Positions 18,201 through 26,865 of a stretch of DNA of 64,000 nucleotides are shown piece after piece. The first letter of the stretch is position 1; the number at the start of each line of letters is the position of its first letter. The notes beneath the pieces were generated by a model. That model did no database searches. It saw nothing but the letters and a program-made list of their open reading frames with translations, and was not told where the DNA came from. Source of the stretch: Diplocloster hominis (lineage in GTDB: Bacteria > Bacillota > Clostridia > Lachnospirales > Lachnospiraceae); contig NZ_JAWDIY010000003.1 in assembly GCF_032380655.1 (NCBI RefSeq), positions 186,001 through 250,000 of the forward strand, written 5' to 3'. Made by a program: the position numbers and the translations under genes.

Positions 18201-19778
18201 ATTCGTCACCTGGGCGAACAGCTGTTTGAAGTAGTTATACAGGGGCTGGGGCTGGTTCGACAGGACCGGCAGCGGTGTGTCCGCACCCATAGCGGCGATT
18301 CCTTCCGCCCCATTGCGGGCCATCTGCAGAATCGAGGTCTTCAGCTCCTCGTAGCTATAGCCAAAAGCTTTCTGTAACCTGGAACGTTCCTCCTGTGTAT
18401 ATTCCGGCACTCTTTGGTTCGGGATTCTCAGATTCTTAAGCTCCACCAGATTCCGGTCCAGCCATTCTCCGTAAGGCTGCCGGTTCGCATACCGCTCCTT
18501 CAGCTCATCGTCCGATATCACTTTTTGGGCCACCGTGTCCACCAGAAGCATTTTCCCCGGATGCAGGCGCTCCTTGACCAGAATATGCGACGGGTCCAGA
18601 TCCAGCACCCCCACCTCGGAGGACAGGATCAGCGTGTCATCATCGCAGATATAGTATCTGGAAGGACGCAGGCCGTTCCGGTCCAGCACCGCTCCCATAA
18701 TATCCCCATCCGAGAACAGGATCGAAGCCGGCCCGTCCCAGGGTTCCATCATAGTCGCGTAATACTGGTAAAAATCTCTCTTGTTCTGGCTCATGGCCCT
18801 ATGATTCGCCCAGGGTTCGGGGATCGTAATCATAACAGCCAGCGGCAGTTCCATACCGCTCATAACCAGAAATTCCAGTGTATTATCCAACATGGCCGAG
18901 TCAGATCCCGCCGTATTCACCACCGGCAGTACCTTGTGCAGCTCGCTTTTCAGATAACCGGATTCCATGGTTTCTTCCCTGGCCAGCATTTTATCCGCAT
19001 TTCCCTTTATGGTATTGATCTCCCCGTTGTGCACAATATAACGGTTCGGATGCGCTCTCTCCCAGCTGGGATTCGTGTTCGTACTGAACCTGGAATGAAC
19101 GATGGCGATGGCAGATTCATAATCCCTGCACTGCAGATCCCCAAAGAACAGCCGCAGCTGCCCCACCAGGAACATCCCCTTATATACGATGGTCCGGCTG
19201 GAGAGAGATACCACATACGTATCCTCATTGCTCTGTTCAAAAACCCTGCGTACCACGTAAAGGCGTCTGTCAAAGTCCAGACCCTTTTCCACATTCTCCG
19301 GTTTCTTCACAAAGCCCTGCAGGATACAGGGCATGCACTCCACCGCCTTATGTCCCAGAACTCCGGGGCTTGTGGGAACCTCCCGCCAGCCAAGGAATTC
19401 CATGCCTTCCTTTTCCACTATGATCTCAAACATCTTCTTTGCCTGATTGCGTTTGCGCTCCTCCTGAGGGAAGAAAAACATACCGATCCCGTACTCTTTT
19501 TCCCCATTTAAAAAGATGCCGAGAGGTTTGACCGCTTTAACGAAGAATTTGTGGGAAATCTGTAAAAGAATTCCAACTCCGTCGCCTGTCTTACCTTCGG
19601 CATCTTTGCCCGCTCTATGTTCTAAATTTTCTACAATCTTCAGCGCCTGTTCCACTGTCCCGTGGCTTTTGGCCCCCTTAATGTTCACCACCGCTCCGAT
19701 TCCGCAGTTGTCATGTTCGTATTTGGGATCGTACAGGCCGTTCGCTGTGTATCCCACCGCTTGTTCGTACCGCATCAT
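15222..19778 (-). CDS. gltB: Glutamate synthase large subunit
   Basis: 1518 aa, normal for the alpha subunit. The type II glutamine amidotransferase domain is at the N-terminus; the catalytic Cys would be exposed by removal of a 24-residue propeptide (YEHDNCGIGAVVN). The central domain and the FMN-binding synthase domain follow (MSYGSISQEAHETLA, KPGEGGHLPG, SGYDGGTGAAPRSS). The [3Fe-4S] cysteines are in CHLDTCPVGIATQ, and the C-terminal GXGXG beta-helix has many GG repeats. AAGGGG precedes the ATG ATG start. It makes glutamate together with gltD downstream and is central to nitrogen assimilation. A good sigma-A-type promoter lies 40-70 bases upstream. Confidence 0.97.
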   Translation of the reverse strand: MMRYEQAVGYTANGLYDPKYEHDNCGIGAVVNIKGAKSHGTVEQALKIVENLEHRAGKDAEGKTGDGVGILLQISHKFFVKAVKPLGIFLNGEKEYGIGMFFFPQEERKRNQAKKMFEIIVEKEGMEFLGWREVPTSPGVLGHKAVECMPCILQGFVKKPENVEKGLDFDRRLYVVRRVFEQSNEDTYVVSLSSRTIVYKGMFLVGQLRLFFGDLQCRDYESAIAIVHSRFSTNTNPSWERAHPNRYIVHNGEINTIKGNADKMLAREETMESGYLKSELHKVLPVVNTAGSDSAMLDNTLEFLVMSGMELPLAVMITIPEPWANHRAMSQNKRDFYQYYATMMEPWDGPASILFSDGDIMGAVLDRNGLRPSRYYICDDDTLILSSEVGVLDLDPSHILVKERLHPGKMLLVDTVAQKVISDDELKERYANRQPYGEWLDRNLVELKNLRIPNQRVPEYTQEERSRLQKAFGYSYEELKTSILQMARNGAEGIAAMGADTPLPVLSNQPQPLYNYFKQLFAQVTNPPIDAIREEIVTSTTVYIGEDGNLLEEKAANCHVLKVNNPILTNTDLLKIKNMQVEGFRVEVIPITYYTNTRLERAIERLFVEVDRAYRDGANILILSDRGLDENHVAIPSLLAVSALQQHLVKTKKRTSVAMILESGEPREVHHFATLLGYGACAINPYLAQESVRQLIDEKMLDKDYYAAVTDYNNAVLHGIVKIASKMGISTIQSYQGSQIFEAVGIDGSVIDKYFTGTTSRIGGITLEDIQREVTELHDSAFDPLGLAVDLTLDSIGRHKARSGGEEHLYNPRTIHLLQEAAKREDYGMFKEYTSLINAQSNTGTLRGLMDFHYPKKGVPIEEVEPVESIVRRFKTGAMSYGSISQEAHETLAVAMNRLHGKSNSGEGGESLERLTIGPDGENRCSAIKQVASGRFGVTSRYLVSAREIQIKMAQGAKPGEGGHLPGAKVYPWVAKTRHSTPGVGLISPPPHHDIYSIEDLAQLIYDLKNANKDARISVKLVSEAGVGTVAAGVAKAGAQVILVSGYDGGTGAAPRSSIHNAGLPWELGVAETHQTLIRNGLRNKVVIETDGKLMSGRDVAIAAMLGAEEFGFATAPLVTMGCVMMRVCHLDTCPVGIATQNPKLRKRFRGKPEYVINFMRFIAQELREYMAKLGVRTVDELVGRSDLLCKKEGPLSEKASKVDLSGILDNPFARDGQKHAFDPRQVYDFHLEETADAKILLKKLKPALADRQKRSIEVDVTNVNRTFGTMFGAEITRMYQDTLEEDTFTVKCKGSGGQSFGAFIPRGLTLELIGDSNDYFGKGLSGGKLIVYPPRGVKFAQDENIIIGNVALYGATSGKAYINGVAGERFCVRNSGASAVVEGVGDHGCEYMTGGRAVVLGKTGKNFAAGMSGGIAYVLDEDSDLYKNLNKEMVSVSEITSKYDVLELKDMIREHVAYTNSEKGKKILADFGTYLPKFKKIIPYDYNRMLLTIVQMEEKGLSSEQAAIEAFYANQNK

Positions 19779-19816
19779 ATACCCCTTTCCGGCTATCCCT
19801 TTTTAATTTGTCTCCC

Positions 19817-19845
19817 ACTATACAACAATTTTTTTTGATTGTAAA
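19817..19845 (-). promoter_or_regulatory. Promoter of gltBD
   Basis: On the minus strand TTTACA (19840-19845), 17-base spacer, TATAGT (19817-19822). Upstream (19855-19915) the AT-rich stretch holds two copies of AATTTTCAGATTAT, which could be regulator sites. Confidence 0.65.
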
Positions 19846-19955
19846 TAGAAAATTTTTGAAGAATTTTCAGATTATCTGACTATTTTCTATCAACTCTAAA
19901 ATTTTCAGATTATTTTATCTCTAACTTTCTCTGTTACAAGCACATGATCACAGCT

Positions 19956-20168
19956 TTATTCCAGAATCAGCGGGAGCAATGCCATTGCAATTCCAAGAAT
20001 TCCAAACATGACTCCGCCAAATTTTGTACTGATACGGTAAAGATCCGACGGTTCGTCTGCCCGATAGGACTTCCACTGTTCTGTTAATTTCCATAACACT
20101 TCCGGTTTGATAAAAATAAAAACCCCAAAAGCTGCTAATAATATACCGCCAAATACTGACCAGAACAT
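19956..20168 (-). CDS. Small membrane protein, DUF6199-like
   Basis: 70 aa with two hydrophobic helices (FGGILLAAFGVFIFI and FGGVMFGILGIAMALLPLIL) around a polar middle, WKLTEQWKSYRADEPSDLYR. The helix-(W-x-EPSD-Y-R)-G-helix pattern matches the DUF6199 family of small Firmicutes membrane proteins. GGGGGAG precedes the ATG. Function unknown. Confidence 0.65.
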   Translation of the reverse strand: MFWSVFGGILLAAFGVFIFIKPEVLWKLTEQWKSYRADEPSDLYRISTKFGGVMFGILGIAMALLPLILE

Positions 20169-20337
20169 ATATGGCTCCCCCCTACAGAAGAAAAATGAAT
20201 GAATCCCCGTTGATTACAGGTTACATAACATAAACAAGAATTTTGCATAAAGTCCCATAACGTCCACCCGAAGATCCATTCTATTCTACCACACAAGGAC
20301 GAATATTCCTATAACCAGCCTTACATTTATTATTTTA

Positions 20338-21608
20338 TTATTTTATCTCATTTACAAGCGTCACCTCCAAGCAGTCCTTTCCCGAATGCTCCACACACTT
20401 CGATGCAAAACAAGCCGAATAATTCCTTTCGATCCGCCACTCCCCACTCAGTTCCCGCTCATTGCACAACACGTTCGGAAGCGGTCCGATCCGAAACACA
20501 ACCGTCTTGAAACCGGCTGCGCCGGATACCTGGAGCCGGTAACGATTTTTCCATCTGTCCAGGCAAAATACATACGAAATTCTGTGTACGCTCCCATCAT
20601 CCTTTACAACAGGGTAATCCGTAATGATCCCGCCCCGTCTCATAATTTTCATAAGTAAAGCATTCGTGCATCACCCAGGGATTCAGGTCCATAGTCAAAG
20701 GCTCTACGATATCACCATCATAGGCCAGCCTGGCGATCCCGTCCAGGCATTTGGTGTACACATTCACATCTCCCTGCAGCAGAGCCGCCTGTGTAAAATA
20801 ATTCTGCCCATAACCCGCCATGGTATCATCATGTCTGCCCCCCATCCCTCCAAAGCAGGTATTACTGACAAAACCATATTTCCTGAAAAAGTATCCTTTG
20901 CACATTTCCCGTTTGATATACTCATAGGAACTCCGGTTCACCTCCGCAAGCCGTACCTCATCAAAAGGCCCGTCCATCCAGTCATAATCCAAGATAAACG
21001 GCAGCTGCCTCGTCCATTTCGAAATATCAAATTCCGGGCCAAAATCGCCGGTCTCAGCCGCCAGCCCGGTCCGCTCATCGATCCCGTTCAGCCACACCCC
21101 TGCAGGCGTCTTCGTTTTCTGATCCCCCCCGCTCCCCCGGGATAAAAGCCGCCCAAGCAACGCTTCCCTAAATCGGTCAGCCAAGCCGCCAAGCCAAAGA
21201 TTTCGTTCCTGGTCCTTGCAGACATCAGCCATTTCCCGAAACGAAAGCGCTGCGATCATGGCCCCGTAAGTCCCGGCCAAAATGATTTCCAAAACTATTA
21301 TCGTAACCAAACACACACTCAACCACGCTCCTGGCGTCCTCGATCAGACCGCATTCCACCAGCTCCTGAATCCCCCTCCCCACGTCTCTGGACCACATCT
21401 GATCATAATAATTCGGCACAGACAAAGGCGTCGTAGATGTATGCAAAAACCCCCGTGGATAATTACCATTCCCGTCATCCACTTTCATCAGCAGATCATT
21501 GACAATCTGCGAATAAATCACGCCAAGCCTCTTCAATAAATCAGTACCTTCCAACCGGATTCTAGTATACTTTCTCGTCTCTACAAACATATCCCCCATT
21601 TTCCGCAA
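20338..21608 (-). pseudogene. Degraded glycosidase (six-hairpin type) gene
   Basis: Three minus-strand frames join into one protein. 21608 to about 21290 gives NDLLMKVDDGNGNYPRGFLH and YYDQMWSRDVGRGIQELVEC. About 21320 to 20630 continues with TYGAMIAALSFREMADVC, WLNGIDERTGL, RQLPFILDYDWMDGPFDEV and GMGGRHDDTMAGYGQ. About 20645 to 20338 ends with DDGSVHRISYVFCLDRW. Frame changes are thus needed near 21300 and near 20635. The DQMWSRDVGRG and WLNG-type pieces look like an (alpha/alpha)6 glycosidase. The first segment lacks a proper ribosome binding site and the total is shorter than such enzymes, so the N-terminus may also be missing. Family number not assignable. Confidence 0.65.
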
Positions 21609-21725
21609 ATACTAACCGCCCAGTACACAAACAGTCAAAATATCATTAACTGGACTGTAACACAACCACTTTCGATACACCACCTTTTTCCTTTAGGGAT
21701 TATGCTTTAAATATATTATAATTAC

Positions 21726-21762
21726 TAAGGGCCGGGAAGCGCCCCGGAACCGGAGGCCCTTA
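21726..21762. terminator. Hairpin upstream of the lipid kinase gene
   Basis: TAAGGGCC (21726-21733) pairs with GGCCCTTA (21755-21762) around a GC-rich 21-base middle. There is no clear T-run on either side. It separates the broken glycosidase (minus) from the lipid kinase gene (plus), where a simple terminator is not expected. Confidence 0.4.
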
Positions 21763-21806
21763 TTCCACCCGGATATCCCAAATCATCCCCTGTCCAAAAT
21801 CTGCTA

Positions 21807-21835
21807 TTGCATTATTGTGCCTTCCATCTTAAAAT
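21807..21835 (+). promoter_or_regulatory. Promoter of the lipid kinase / PAP2 operon
   Basis: TTGCAT (21807-21812), 17-base spacer, TAAAAT (21830-21835). The transcript would start near 21842, so the translation start must be downstream, at 21861. Confidence 0.6.
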
Positions 21836-21860
21836 AGAAAGAAAAAGGCAGGACGTACCA

Positions 21861-22784
21861 ATGATGTACTATTTCATTGTGAATCCCAAAGCAAGATCGA
21901 ATCGCGGAATGCGCATCTGGGACGTAGTTGAAAAAGAACTGAAAAAAGAACAGATCTCTTACGAGGTCTATTTTACCGAATATCCCCATCACGCCACCGA
22001 TCTGGCCCGTGTGGTGACCGAGGGCGGAGACTACCTGACACTGGTCGCCATCGGCGGTGACGGTACCGTGAACGAGGTATTAAACGGTGTCGTCCGTCTG
22101 GAGCAGATCACGTTCGGGTATATTCCTGCCGGCTCCAGCAACGATTTTATCCGGGATCTGCATTTACCTGTGAATCCCGTGGAAGCCCTGCATAACATCC
22201 TGCATCCGAAATATTATAAGAATATCCATCTGGGGCAGATCACTTGCGCGGACACCCGCAGGCGGTTCGCGGTCAGCTCCGGTATTGGATTTGACGCTGC
22301 GATCTGCCACGAAGCGCTGAAATCCAGGTTGAAAAATTTTCTCAATCGGATAAAACTGGGGAAGCTGACCTACATGGGTATCGCTTTTCACCAAATTGTA
22401 CTGTGCAAACCGGAACTGATGACGCTGCATATCGACGGTTGTAAAACCTTCCAGTTTCCCCGCACCCTGTTCCTGGCTGCCATGAACTGCAGCTACGAGG
22501 GCGGCGGTTTCCGTTTCTGCCCGAAGGCCAGCCCCGAGCGGGAGGCTCTGGACTTCTGTATCGTACACGGACTCCATAAATGGAAGGTGCCGATTCCGCT
22601 TCTGGCTGCCAAGAAGGGCCACCACACCCGTTTCAAAGGAGTGGATACCCTGCGCTGCCGAAAAGCTCAGATTCATGTGGATACCCCGCTGGCCGTTCAT
22701 ATTGACGGCGAATCCTGCGGCTTCCAGACGGACCTGGACATCGAGTGCTCAAAAGAAACACTGCGCATCATTGCCGGATGCTGA
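21861..22784 (+). CDS. Diacylglycerol kinase family lipid kinase
   Basis: 307 aa from the ATG at 21861 (MMYYFIVNPKARSNRG). An in-frame ATG at 21807 lies inside the promoter. The DAGK catalytic fold is clear: the NPKARSNRG start, GGDGTVNEVLNG near residue 70 (nucleotide binding) and PAGSSNDFIRD near 95. The C-terminal half is the typical beta-sandwich with DTPLAVHIDGE. Such enzymes phosphorylate diacylglycerol or related lipids (DgkB, YegS, LCB5-like). The next gene, 16 bases on, is a PAP2 phosphatase, so the pair may run opposite steps of a lipid phosphate cycle. The ribosome binding site (GGCAGGA) is modest. Confidence 0.88.
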   Translation: MMYYFIVNPKARSNRGMRIWDVVEKELKKEQISYEVYFTEYPHHATDLARVVTEGGDYLTLVAIGGDGTVNEVLNGVVRLEQITFGYIPAGSSNDFIRDLHLPVNPVEALHNILHPKYYKNIHLGQITCADTRRRFAVSSGIGFDAAICHEALKSRLKNFLNRIKLGKLTYMGIAFHQIVLCKPELMTLHIDGCKTFQFPRTLFLAAMNCSYEGGGFRFCPKASPEREALDFCIVHGLHKWKVPIPLLAAKKGHHTRFKGVDTLRCRKAQIHVDTPLAVHIDGESCGFQTDLDIECSKETLRIIAGC

Positions 22785-22800
22785 GAAAGGTCTGAATAAA

Positions 22801-23466
22801 ATGAAGAGAAACCTGTTGCAAAAATATAAACATGCCTGGGTGCTGCTGTATGCTTTTCTCTATTTTCCATGCTTTATTTATCTGGAAAAGCATATAACAA
22901 AAGATTTTCATGTCATCCACATGCCGCTTGATGACTACATACCTTTTCTTGAGATTTTTATCATTCCCTATACCCTCTGGTTCGCTTATATCGCCGGAAC
23001 GATTCTGTATTTTTTCTTTACTGACGTCCGGGAATATTATAAGCTGACCGCCTTTTTATTTATCGGAATGACCATATTCCTGATTGTTTCCGCTGTCTAT
23101 CCCAATGGCCAGCTGCTGCGGCCGCAGGTATTCCCAAGGGAGAATATTTTCACCGATATGGTCCGGGTCTTATATAACAGTGATACCCCGACAAACATTC
23201 TTCCCAGCATCCATGTCTATAACTCCATCGGGGCCTGCATTGCCATTTTGCGGTGTGACGCACTGAAAAAGCACCGTTTGATTCGGATCGGCGCTCCGGT
23301 TCTCTCCATACTGATTATTCTCAGCACGATGTTTTTAAAACAGCACTCCGTCTGGGATGTGATCTTCGGAATCGGGATGGCCTGGGTTCTCTATTATTTT
23401 ATCTATCAGGCGGATTACGCTGCTGCCCGGGCGAAAAGGAAAAGCAAAGTAAAACGATATTCGTAA
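22801..23466 (+). CDS. PAP2 superfamily membrane phosphatase
   Basis: 221 aa from the ATG at 22801 (MKRNLLQKYKHAWVLLYAFL), with AGAAAGG upstream; a longer in-frame version would overlap the kinase gene by 110 bases and is unlikely. Five to six membrane helices. The phosphatase motifs are NILPSIHVYNS (PSxH) and STMFLKQHSVWDV (second catalytic His). The extracellular-facing active site of such enzymes removes phosphate from phosphatidic acid, undecaprenyl pyrophosphate or inositol phospholipids. Substrate unknown. Cotranscribed with the lipid kinase and followed by a strong terminator. Confidence 0.85.
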   Translation: MKRNLLQKYKHAWVLLYAFLYFPCFIYLEKHITKDFHVIHMPLDDYIPFLEIFIIPYTLWFAYIAGTILYFFFTDVREYYKLTAFLFIGMTIFLIVSAVYPNGQLLRPQVFPRENIFTDMVRVLYNSDTPTNILPSIHVYNSIGACIAILRCDALKKHRLIRIGAPVLSILIILSTMFLKQHSVWDVIFGIGMAWVLYYFIYQADYAAARAKRKSKVKRYS

Positions 23467-23499
23467 TTTGGTCGGAAATAAATGAAAGAATACAAAGAA

Positions 23500-23555
23500 A
23501 GCCCCTCTTTGGTTTGCCGTTTTAGTCATGGCGGCCACCGCAGAGGGGCTATTTT
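23500..23555 (+). terminator. Rho-independent terminator
   Basis: AGCCCCTCT (23500-23508) pairs with AGAGGGGCT (23542-23550), followed by ATTTTT. A second stem is possible in the interior. It ends the lipid kinase-PAP2 operon and, read the other way, could also stop the converging aminopeptidase transcript. Confidence 0.85.
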
Positions 23556-23600
23556 TCTGTGTTACATACTGACATCCGAATCTATTCGGATCATCCCAAC

Positions 23601-24896
23601 TCAAAGGCTAAAATATGCGCGTACCAGTCGTACCAGGCTCTCCTGATCCCCGGTCCCCATCAGCTCTCTGCTGGAATGCATAGCCAAAAGCGGTACCCCC
23701 ACATCCACGGTACGCACCGGCAGCACGCTGGAGGCTATGGAGCCCAGGGTTCCTCCTGACGTCCCATCCGACCGATTGGCAAACTTCTGATAGGGAATCC
23801 CCTCCTGCTCACAGATCTGCTGCACGATCGCGACAGCTTCACAGTCTGTGGCATAAGACTGGGCGCTGGCTTCCTTGATGCACACGCCCCCATTCAGCTT
23901 ATTCTTATTGGTCGGATCGCTCTTGGCAGGGCTGCCCGGATGGATGGCATGCCCCACATCCACAGACAGCAGAAGGCTTTCTTCCAGTGTGCCCAGATAT
24001 TTATTCCGGTCCCTTCCGAAACCGGCCATGATCTTCTCCAGCACCGTGTTCAACCACAGGGAACCCGCACCCTGCTTCGTCCTGCTGCCGATTTCCTCGT
24101 GGTCAAACAGCGCGATCACATTGATCCCCTGCCTGCGCTCCCCTTCGATCAAACCGGTCAGCAGCGCCTGTACACTAGTCAGGTTATCCAGCCTGGGCGC
24201 CGAGATAAACTCCCCGTCCATCCCGATCACATCGCCGGCGTCCGCGTTATAGATACCGATCTCATAGTCCAGTATATTCTCCGGCCCGGTATGCAGCTCC
24301 TTTGCCAGGAACCGGATCAGGAAATCCTCTTTATTCAGCTTTTCCCCGATCATACCGGCCACCGGAAGCATATCCGTCTGCTTATTCAGCTCGATCCCCT
24401 TGTTGATCTCCTTATTCAAATGAATGGCCAGGTTCGGGATCGTAAAGACCGGCCGTTTCACATCCATGAGCCTGACCACCGGATGAAAAACATCCTCCCC
24501 TCTTAAGGCCACGCGTCCGGCCATGGAAAGGGGCCGGTCCAGCCACGTATTTAAAATCGCGCCTCCATAGACTTCTACATTCACCCGGCCGTAACCCTCG
24601 TCATCCATCTCCGGATGGGGCTTTAACCGAAGTCCCGGGAAATCCGTATGGGCCGCCGCGATCCGGAATCCTTCCCGGAATGAAAAATCAGATCCCACCG
24701 TAAAGGCGGCCAGACTCGAACCATGATGAACGACATAATACTTTCCCTGGCTCGTCAGCCCCCAGTCGTCCCGGCTGTCCAGTTCCGTAAATCCTGCGTC
24801 CCTCAGCTGGCGCACCGCAGCCTCCACCGTGTGAAAGGAAGAGGTAGCCGTCTCCGTCAGCTGTAATAATTTTTCCGCATGTTCCATTGTGCTCAT
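23601..24896 (-). CDS. apeB: M18 family aminopeptidase
   Basis: 431 aa from the ATG at 24896 (MSTMEHAEKLLQLTETATSS), with AGGAGG eight bases upstream. M18 enzymes are cytosolic dodecameric zinc aminopeptidases that prefer acidic or neutral N-terminal residues. The metal ligands and catalytic positions are visible: AAHTDFPGLRLK (His), DHEEIGSRTKQG (Glu base and Glu ligand), SVDVGHAIHP (Asp) and the closing LAMHSSREL (His). Length is normal. The gene symbol follows common usage for bacterial M18 members. Confidence 0.92.
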   Translation of the reverse strand: MSTMEHAEKLLQLTETATSSFHTVEAAVRQLRDAGFTELDSRDDWGLTSQGKYYVVHHGSSLAAFTVGSDFSFREGFRIAAAHTDFPGLRLKPHPEMDDEGYGRVNVEVYGGAILNTWLDRPLSMAGRVALRGEDVFHPVVRLMDVKRPVFTIPNLAIHLNKEINKGIELNKQTDMLPVAGMIGEKLNKEDFLIRFLAKELHTGPENILDYEIGIYNADAGDVIGMDGEFISAPRLDNLTSVQALLTGLIEGERRQGINVIALFDHEEIGSRTKQGAGSLWLNTVLEKIMAGFGRDRNKYLGTLEESLLLSVDVGHAIHPGSPAKSDPTNKNKLNGGVCIKEASAQSYATDCEAVAIVQQICEQEGIPYQKFANRSDGTSGGTLGSIASSVLPVRTVDVGVPLLAMHSSRELMGTGDQESLVRLVRAYFSL

Positions 24897-24929
24897 TGGT
24901 ATTTCCTCCTGCATTTTTCCAAACATAAT

Positions 24930-25226
24930 TTAACAACATTTCCTACAGTTGATATAGGACATTTTCTCACGTTTGTTCTGAATTAATTCCAGAATTTTTT
25001 CTCTATAGGATTCATCTTCTGTAATTCGGGAAAGGCTGATTAACCGATAACGGTCGAGATGATAGGGAATACTTCGATGCAGTGCCAGATCGATCAGATA
25101 TTTGGCAGACTTGAAACTGTTCAGATGGGTATGACCCGACTGAAAATCTTTTAAAGTGTTGTGAACAATGTAACCATCCGATGCCTGATAAATGTTGTAC
25201 GCCTGTTTGCTGTAAACCTGGTTCAT
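24930..25226 (-). CDS. Conserved-looking hypothetical protein (98 aa)
   Basis: 98 aa with GAAGGATG before the ATG at 25226 and a good promoter upstream, so it is very probably expressed. The sequence (NQVYSKQAYNIYQASDGYIV; KDFQSGHTHLNSFKSAKYLI) is compact and soluble, with a Tyr-rich N-terminus, a basic helix and a C-terminal CRKCC. I do not recognise the family. It precedes the aminopeptidase by 33 bases and may be cotranscribed with it. Confidence 0.6.
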   Translation of the reverse strand: MNQVYSKQAYNIYQASDGYIVHNTLKDFQSGHTHLNSFKSAKYLIDLALHRSIPYHLDRYRLISLSRITEDESYREKILELIQNKREKMSYINCRKCC

Positions 25227-25295
25227 ACGACCACATCCTTCTCACAAGATATTGTAGTACAAGTTCTGGATTAGCCTATATTCTGTTATATGTTC

Positions 25296-25324
25296 ATCAT
25301 ATAATGCACTATAGTTTATGTCAA
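25296..25324 (-). promoter_or_regulatory. Promoter upstream of the 98-aa gene
   Basis: On the minus strand a perfect TTGACA (25319-25324), 17-base spacer, TATGAT (25296-25301). The rest of 25325-25663 is AT-rich and shows nothing I can assign. Confidence 0.65.
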
Positions 25325-25663
25325 CGGTTATTTTGTTAAGGAATTATTTGGGAATTATTAAGCACTTAAAAATGATTTTCTGCGCAAAATGGCAAAATTT
25401 TGGTTCCGGTTAATCCGGTTAGGTATGGTTAAATTTATGGTAAAGAAAGTAACCCTGCTTATTTCGAACGATGTTTTCCTGCTTTTTATATTGTGGAACA
25501 CCCAAAAATCGTCTATACTTTGCTATAAGCCGAAAAAGTTACGGCCAAAAAAGTTTTCAATAAAAATTGCTCTGATACAAAGACAGGAACTCGCAAATAA
25601 CAGATTAAATTTAGCAGCATTCCCCAGTAACAGGCAGCTTTACAGCAGAAAGCCGGGTGTCTC

Positions 25664-25966
25664 ATGAACAATCGTAAATATGATAAACGGGTAGAACAGT
25701 TAATAAGCAAAGTGGTAGAGCTTTGCAGTCTGTATAATGCACAGGAAGTGGTATTGTTCGGGTCCCGGGCGAAGGATACCGCAAGGGAGAGAAGTGATAT
25801 CGATATTGCCGTGAGCGGGGTATCGGCATTCGATGAGCTGCAGGAAGAAATAGAAAATATAGAAACCCTATATACCATAGACCTGGTGAATCTGGATGAT
25901 TGCCGGAATTTTTTGCTGAAGGAGGATATAGAACTGTATGGATGCAAAATTTATGAAAAGGTTTGA
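25664..25966 (+). CDS. MNT-type minimal nucleotidyltransferase (antitoxin-like)
   Basis: 100 aa with the polymerase-beta-like nucleotidyltransferase core VVLFGSRAKDTARERSDIDI, i.e. GS-x10-DxD, and a third acidic position in TIDLVNLDD. MntA-type proteins AMPylate a HEPN RNase toxin and so neutralise it. The frame that starts inside its last codons (25938) begins like a HEPN partner but is cut short. The ribosome binding site is poor. The antitoxin-like gene is intact while its partner is not. Confidence 0.8.
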   Translation: MNNRKYDKRVEQLISKVVELCSLYNAQEVVLFGSRAKDTARERSDIDIAVSGVSAFDELQEEIENIETLYTIDLVNLDDCRNFLLKEDIELYGCKIYEKV

Positions 25967-26083
25967 GAGTTATCAGAATTCCATAAATTCTCTGGCAGAG
26001 GCCAGGGAACGTGACCTGTCGGATTCTTTGAATTCCTTGCATTAAAAGAACAGGTTGAAAAACTTGTATCTTCATCAATATAG
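25938..26083 (+). pseudogene. Truncated HEPN-type toxin partner
   Basis: ATG at 25938 overlaps the MNT gene by 29 bases, as in intact HEPN/MNT pairs. The first 27 codons (FMKRFESYQNSINSLAEARE) look like the start of the HI0074-type substrate-binding HEPN family, but the frame stops at 26043. A second frame continues with FFEFLALKEQVEKLVSSSI and ends at 26081-26083. Most of the roughly 130-residue domain, including any R-x4-6-H RNase motif, is missing. An internal deletion is the simplest reading. Confidence 0.6.
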
Positions 26084-26240
26084 CAAATAAGAATCCTTAC
26101 CGTCCCGTAAACAATTTATCACTCCAGCGAACTCCCATTTACCGTTGCAGTTAAGCCCTAATTAACATTACAGTCAACTCCAGTTCATCATTACAGCTAC
26201 TCAGAGAACAAAAAAAACCCTACCTAATCAGGAGACAGCA

Positions 26241-26774
26241 ATGAACACCAAAGTCAGAACCGTCAGTTTATTATTATTAAGTGCGTTAATTATGGTACCG
26301 CTGTATATTATTCTCCACGAAGGAGGTCACGCACTGGTCGCCCTTATATGCGGAGCAAAAATCACAAGTTTCAGCATTCTCACAGCCCACGTGAGTTCAG
26401 CAGGCGGTGTTTTTACTCCGTTCACCTCATCACTCCACTATTCAGCGGGACTGCTCCTGCCGGTTCTGATATCAGTCCTGTACATGTTACTCTATAAAAA
26501 GGAAAGAGCAGGAATCTTCTATCATCTTTTCTCCTTTCTGTTTATGGCCCTTCCTACATTTTCGATCCTGGCATGGGTATTAGTACCTGTGCTTTATATG
26601 AACGGCAGAGCGCCTGCAGGCGATGACGCCACACAGTTTCTGGATGCCTCCGGCCTTTCTCCCCTCCTTGTCATCCTGACAGCCATCCTGCTATTTCTCC
26701 TAAACATCGTGCTGGCATGGCATAAAAAAATAATACAAAACTATTGGTTTACCATCACCCCAAATAAAAAATAG
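26241..26774 (+). CDS. M50-like membrane metalloprotease-related protein
   Basis: 177 aa with four to five hydrophobic helices. Near residue 27 the helix carries LHEGGHALVAL, i.e. HExxH-like (H-E-G-G-H) inside the membrane, as in site-2-protease-like M50 proteins. A second metal ligand motif (usually D-G within a C-terminal helix) is not evident, although GDDATQFLD lies between helices. It may be a small M50 relative of unknown substrate or a non-catalytic one. AGGAGAC precedes the ATG. No operon partner. Confidence 0.6.
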   Translation: MNTKVRTVSLLLLSALIMVPLYIILHEGGHALVALICGAKITSFSILTAHVSSAGGVFTPFTSSLHYSAGLLLPVLISVLYMLLYKKERAGIFYHLFSFLFMALPTFSILAWVLVPVLYMNGRAPAGDDATQFLDASGLSPLLVILTAILLFLLNIVLAWHKKIIQNYWFTITPNKK

Positions 26775-26865
26775 CGTCTGTTTCATAACAACAGAAGGCC
26801 CCCACCTCTCTCCTCCTACATTCCCAAGCCCAACAAACCATGGAAGCTGCCCCTTCTTTAGTGCA

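Noticed and set aside
16820..19511. Several long frames antisense to gltB (up to 365 aa)
   Set aside because: Typical antisense shadows of a GC-rich, highly conserved gene. Sense-strand protein motifs explain the sequence fully.
25389..25667. 92-aa plus-strand frame upstream of the first MNT gene
   Set aside because: Lys/Leu-rich translation of AT-rich DNA, no ribosome binding site, and it runs into the MNT start.
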